Source: a virus. From it: a stretch of 49,782 nt of DNA. This document shows, one piece after another, positions 46,396-49,782 of the stretch. The notes below the pieces were generated by a model, which had not been told where the DNA came from, did no database searches, and was given only the letters and a program-made list of their open reading frames with translations. Location: the IMG/VR virus record IMGVR_UViG_3300042880_001026, positions 1 to 49,782 of that record; one strand, 5' to 3'. Each line of letters starts with the position of its first letter. Position 1 is the first letter of the stretch. Made by a program: the position numbers and the translations under genes.

Positions 46396-47100
46396 TTAGC
46401 AAATTGTACTTATTAGTTCATCACCAGCGTTTAGATAACTTCTAAAAATTGATTGAGTTTCTGGGTCGCTTAAAATATTTTTAGCTTCAGCGTTTTGTTT
46501 TTCAAGCATTTTTGGGTCAATTTCTTTTTCGACTGTTCGGTTTTTAATCCTAAAAGCAATACTACTCCCGCCATTTTCAGCGTTAGTTTGAGCTTGCCCT
46601 GCTAGATCTACAATTGCTTGAGCTAAAGCCACTTTAACATTGCTAGGGTAGCCAACTTGCCAGCCGTAAGTACCAGCCAATCTTAACCTTTCGTTATAGC
46701 TTAGATAATTGTTTATTAGTTTTACACCTGTTACAGGTTGGTTTATTCCAGGTATTTTCCCGCCAGTTTTGCCATAAAAAAACACATAATCAGTACCAAA
46801 AACTAAAGGAGTCTCAGTTAAAGTTGTACTTTCTGATTTATCTACACAGATTTTTTTGATTACCAAGGCTGTTGGTTGCCAAGCGGTAACTGACACAAAT
46901 CTAGTTCCATAAGTGTTGTAGGTTTGGTAGTTATAACAATTAGCTTCAGTAACCGTAGGAAGCGGACTGGCAAAAATATTTCTAAGTTGCAAATCCGCTT
47001 CTGTAGTTACAATTCCACTATAACTCTCCAAAAGACTATCGCTTATCTCACCGTCAATAGGGATTAAAGCTTTAATTTCAGAGAGAGTTAGAGATGGCAT
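46396..47100 (-). CDS. Head-tail connector/adaptor protein (gp6-like)
   Basis: 234 aa. The opening SLTLSEIKALIPIDGEISDS resembles the N-terminal helix of gp6/gp15-type adaptors, and helices near residues 140-165 (VALAQAIVDLAGQAQTNAEN) match. It binds the portal ring and the stopper. Adjacent to decoration and stopper genes. Confidence 0.7.
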   Translation of the reverse strand: MPSLTLSEIKALIPIDGEISDSLLESYSGIVTTEADLQLRNIFASPLPTVTEANCYNYQTYNTYGTRFVSVTAWQPTALVIKKICVDKSESTTLTETPLVFGTDYVFFYGKTGGKIPGINQPVTGVKLINNYLSYNERLRLAGTYGWQVGYPSNVKVALAQAIVDLAGQAQTNAENGGSSIAFRIKNRTVEKEIDPKMLEKQNAEAKNILSDPETQSIFRSYLNAGDELISTIC

Positions 47101-47103
47101 TGG

Positions 47104-47427
47104 TTAGTTAGTTTCTTCGACAAGAGTTGCGTCAACAGTCGCGGCAGTTCCGCCAACTTCAGATACAAAATTCAAGTGAACAAAGTTATCTGTAGCAAAT
47201 ACGGGTAAAGTGTAAGTACCGTTAGCAGTAATAGTATAATCAAAACTTCTACCTGTTACAGAACCGCTCGCTGTGGCAGCGTATTCAGCCCTTACTACTA
47301 AAGAAGTATTGATTGCTGCTACTACTACTCTATAGTGTCTGCTTGCAGCATAAGGAGAAAGCTTTAAGCCAGCTGTTACTCCAGGAGCAGTAAGTTGGGT
47401 TTGGGTTCGTCTATTTAGTTGAGCCAT
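47104..47427 (-). CDS. Head decoration or capsid-associated protein, 107 aa
   Basis: Small beta-rich protein (AASRHYRVVVAAINTSLVVR; ASGSVTGRSFDYTITANGTY). Located between capsid and connector genes, where decoration proteins are common. GC slightly above its neighbours. Confidence 0.6.
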   Translation of the reverse strand: MAQLNRRTQTQLTAPGVTAGLKLSPYAASRHYRVVVAAINTSLVVRAEYAATASGSVTGRSFDYTITANGTYTLPVFATDNFVHLNFVSEVGGTAATVDATLVEETN

Positions 47428-47429
47428 AA

Positions 47430-47774
47430 TTATTTAGTTATTTTGTTATCAACAACCTTATTATCAGCAGTTTCTTTTTCGGTTACTTTCTTTTCAGGAA
47501 GTTTATTATCTAAAAACTCAATTGAAGATTTAAAACCTTCAGAAACTTGAGTAAGAGCTTGAAGAAATTTCTCATCGCTAAAGTTAATGTTACTTTTACC
47601 TGTTTTTTTCTCAATAGCGTCCATAACCAAAGGTTTTGAGTTAGTAGCTAAAATTACAAGGTCATTGTAATTATAATCATCTGAATTATGTTCAGAGTTG
47701 ATTTTTAAAACAGTGCTTTTACCATCTTTGTTCAAAAGAACAACATTTTGGGCATTTACTTTAAATTGTGACAT
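47430..47774 (-). CDS. Hypothetical capsid-region protein, 114 aa
   Basis: Follows the capsid gene by 14 nt. Lys/Asp-rich with a basic, low-complexity C-terminus (KKVTEKETADNKVVDNKITK). Perhaps a minor capsid or head-completion factor. Confidence 0.6.
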   Translation of the reverse strand: MSQFKVNAQNVVLLNKDGKSTVLKINSEHNSDDYNYNDLVILATNSKPLVMDAIEKKTGKSNINFSDEKFLQALTQVSEGFKSSIEFLDNKLPEKKVTEKETADNKVVDNKITK

Positions 47775-47788
47775 AGTTATAGTTATTA

Positions 47789-49069
47789 TTATACAGTTAG
47801 TGAAAATTGTGAGAAAGAATCAGCAAATAAAGCTCCTCCATCTCTAGCCATCAACCAAGCAGATACGGCATTAAATACAGTACTTACAGTTTCAGTTGTG
47901 ATTTCGTTTCCAGATAAGTACTCCATTCCACCATTAGTAAATCTAATGTAGTCATTGAAGTCTCCAACAACAACTTTAGCAACTCCACCGGAAGTAGGCA
48001 TTACAGCGTTACTAACTACAATTACAGGTACACCAAATAATGTTGGGTTGTTTAGATTAATAGCATTTTGAGAATTTTGGTAAGCAATGTTAGTCAATGA
48101 AAGTTTTTCATAGACAGCCCAAGCTTCAGCATTCATAAATGCAGTTAAACTAAAAGCGTTATTTTTCATAACCTCTTTTTTAGCATTAGAGAAAGTCCCC
48201 ATTGCGTCAGTTCCAATTGTTGCACCAGTTCCAACTACAGTTACACCTAAGTCGTTAATACCAGTACCAGTCCCAGATAAGATTTGAAAAGCTTCGCCTC
48301 GCCCAAATTCCATTTCAGCAAATTTCATTTCGTCATTGATTACACTAGCAGAAATTCTCTTACCAGTTAACCAAGTTTTTCTAAATGCAACTCCAAATTG
48401 TTTTCCGACATAGCTTTCTTTAGTAATACCATTAGTAGCGTCAGTTAAATTAGCTACAGTGTCAGGGATACTTGCTCCTTCAGCCATGTAACCAGCTAAA
48501 CCATACTTGTTGTATTTAGTAGCGTCATAATTTCCGTAAGGAAGATTAATTTTCTTAACTTTAGAAACAACTTGATCAAATTTATCTACTCTATAAGCGA
48601 TAGATTGAGCAACTGTAGTCTGTAAAGTATTACCAGAACCAGGAGCGTCGGTTGATGTACCAGTAGCACGGGTATTAAGACCGTTCATTTTTTCAAACTT
48701 TTCTTGTTCAACCAAATATCTTGTAAATTCAGATTCACCAGCAGAGTGAGCAAAAGCACCATATCCAACAGGGGTTTCTGGTCTTAAAGCGTTTAATTCC
48801 ATTCTAACTTGTGGGTTATTATATAAATAGAAATCAACAGCAGCACCAGTATTACCTAGTTCTTTTTCGTATCTTTGATATTCACTAGCACCTTCTTCAG
48901 ATTTGCGATCTGCAAATTGTTTAAGGTCTCTTGCATGTTCTACAAATGCTCTTTGAGCGTCGTTACGAGTAGCAATAAATCTTTGTTCGTTGATTTTTTT
49001 AGCTTCATCAACTTGAAGTGTGTTTAATTCCTCATTTTTTAAAAATGGGTAATTGCGTTTTTCGAGCAT
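47789..49069 (-). CDS. Major capsid protein, HK97 fold
   Basis: 426 aa. N-terminal 1-115 is a charged helical region (FVEHARDLKQFADRKSEEGA) like the delta/scaffold domain. After about residue 130 the HK97-type body: QTTVAQSIAYRVDKFDQVVS, FGVAFRKTWLTGKRISASVI, and a C-terminal SAWLMARDGGALFADSFSQF. Forms hexamers and pentamers of the icosahedral head. The preceding gene is a probable scaffold, and connector genes follow. Confidence 0.85.
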   Translation of the reverse strand: MLEKRNYPFLKNEELNTLQVDEAKKINEQRFIATRNDAQRAFVEHARDLKQFADRKSEEGASEYQRYEKELGNTGAAVDFYLYNNPQVRMELNALRPETPVGYGAFAHSAGESEFTRYLVEQEKFEKMNGLNTRATGTSTDAPGSGNTLQTTVAQSIAYRVDKFDQVVSKVKKINLPYGNYDATKYNKYGLAGYMAEGASIPDTVANLTDATNGITKESYVGKQFGVAFRKTWLTGKRISASVINDEMKFAEMEFGRGEAFQILSGTGTGINDLGVTVVGTGATIGTDAMGTFSNAKKEVMKNNAFSLTAFMNAEAWAVYEKLSLTNIAYQNSQNAINLNNPTLFGVPVIVVSNAVMPTSGGVAKVVVGDFNDYIRFTNGGMEYLSGNEITTETVSTVFNAVSAWLMARDGGALFADSFSQFSLTV

Positions 49070-49077
49070 AATATTGT

Positions 49078-49701
49078 TTAAAATTTGTGCATTCCGCTAG
49101 TTATTGCAGTTTGCGTTTCTTCATACTTTTCAGCATAAATATCTTTTTGTTCTTCCACCTTAGGCTTTTCAGCTGAGTCAAGCTGGCGTTTCATATCGCC
49201 ACTTACTTGGCTTTCGGCTTCGTTTGGAATATCTGAAAGAGTAGTTTCATATTGTCTTTGCATTTCTGCTTCGGACTTGTCGGTTTCTGTTTTTGTTTGT
49301 CCAGCTGTTACCATGCTGTTCATTCTTTCGTTTATTTCACCAAAAGATCTTTCAAGCTCTCCTAATTTCTCAGAGATCATGGCTGGGCTGTCGTAACTTC
49401 TTTTAAGCTCTTTAATATACGATCTTACCTCGCTGTCGCTAAGCTCACCATCACCATTTTGATCGGCTTCGGCTGGAGCTGGTGGAGTTTCCTCGCCTTC
49501 CCCTTCTTTTGGAGCAGTATCAGTCCCTTCACCTGTTGGCTCTCCTACTTTAATCTCAATTTTTGATTCAGATCTTTGGAACTCTGGGGTTGCTGAGTCA
49601 GTTTCTGGGGTTTTAGTTTCCTCAGTTTCAAGTAAAGACCTAAGGTGTTCTTGAGTGATCTCGCCACTGGCAAGTGCTTGTTGTAATTGTTCTAAAGACA
49701 T
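49078..49701 (-). CDS. Probable scaffold protein with EF-hand-like loop, partial to window end
   Basis: 207 aa from MSLEQLQQ (49701), whose aaatATGTCT context matches other starts; a GTG at 49764 would add 21 aa, and the frame stays open to the window edge. Acidic, Glu/Lys-rich and coiled, just upstream of the capsid gene, as scaffolds are. Residues about 76-91 (ADQNGDGELSDSEVRSYI) match a calcium-binding EF-hand/dockerin loop, unusual for a scaffold. Ends 8 nt before the capsid ATG. May help capsid assembly with calcium control. Confidence 0.6.
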   Translation of the reverse strand: MSLEQLQQALASGEITQEHLRSLLETEETKTPETDSATPEFQRSESKIEIKVGEPTGEGTDTAPKEGEGEETPPAPAEADQNGDGELSDSEVRSYIKELKRSYDSPAMISEKLGELERSFGEINERMNSMVTAGQTKTETDKSEAEMQRQYETTLSDIPNEAESQVSGDMKRQLDSAEKPKVEEQKDIYAEKYEETQTAITSGMHKF

Positions 49702-49782
49702 ATTTGGTTGGTTGGTTTGGTTACGGGTTTGTTTCATACTACTGGTTGCTTGACCTGCAGACACTCTTGCGGGATTTTTAAG

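Noticed and set aside
1-49782. Recoded stop codons (TGA as Gly or Trp)
   Set aside because: Long genes such as terL end cleanly at TGA and no gene is broken by it.
1-49782. Integrase, repressor or reverse transcriptase (temperate phage or DGR)
   Set aside because: No such gene or template/variable repeat pair found by reading all frames.

Overview
The window looks like one essentially complete genome of a tailed, siphovirus-type double-stranded DNA phage (49.8 kb, AT-rich). Terminase large subunit, portal, HK97-type capsid, head-tail connectors, tail tube, frameshifted tail chaperone, tape measure, baseplate genes and two lytic enzymes are recognisable. No integrase, lysogeny repressor, DNA polymerase or reverse transcriptase is seen, so a virulent life style is likely. 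TGA, TAA and TAG all act as normal stops. Promoters are mostly TTGACA, a 17-bp spacer and a TATAAT-like box. Shine-Dalgarno sites are nearly absent, and several promoters place their -10 box only 6-7 nt before the ATG, which predicts leaderless mRNAs. This combination suggests a host outside the usual SD-using groups, perhaps Patescibacteria or another metagenomic lineage; host assignment is inference.

Layout. (1) 1-11 kb, mostly + strand: small early-type genes, an HTH gene flanked by 17-bp direct repeats (possible small terminase/pac region), terL, portal, a MuF-like head protein, a pectate-lyase-type tail spike, and a GC-richer second spike gene plus partner that look imported. (2) 22.3-11.2 kb, - strand: replication/early operons (initiator, DnaB-like helicase, SSB-like protein) interspersed with more than 20 small genes. 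They are broken by long structured RNA leaders, two tRNA-like genes with abnormal anticodon arms, and internal promoters. (3) 22.3-23.05 kb: control region with promoters, terminators, an attenuator-like short transcript and a 52-aa gene with a structured leader. (4) 23.05-33.4 kb, + strand: a pair of conserved proteins of unknown function (the second a DUF6745 protein with 30 tandem 12-bp units) driven by the best promoter in the window, then a RuvC-like resolvase, a membrane/secreted cassette with its own leaderless promoter, a DraRnl-type RNA ligase, a dCTP deaminase-like protein and a Dam-type methyltransferase with an internal 9-bp repeat. (5) 49.7-33.4 kb, - strand: late operon in canonical siphovirus order from scaffold and capsid to baseplate, CHAP lysin and holin-like proteins.

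The packaging/portal block (+) and the capsid/tail block (-) diverge from the two ends of the window. A minus-strand promoter near 187-161 reads off the left end, and the scaffold frame is open at the right end, so the molecule is probably circular or circularly permuted and the two blocks are divergently transcribed from a shared control region.

The most unusual content is RNA-level: two tRNA-like genes lacking a normal anticodon arm; two leader elements with a long acceptor-like helix directly abutting a 7-nt-loop T-arm-like hairpin; three promoter-to-terminator units of about 40-50 nt placed just ahead of operons; and an RNA ligase in the same genome. Together these could reflect a tRNA-repair or tRNA-decoy strategy plus attenuation control. 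That interpretation is inference.
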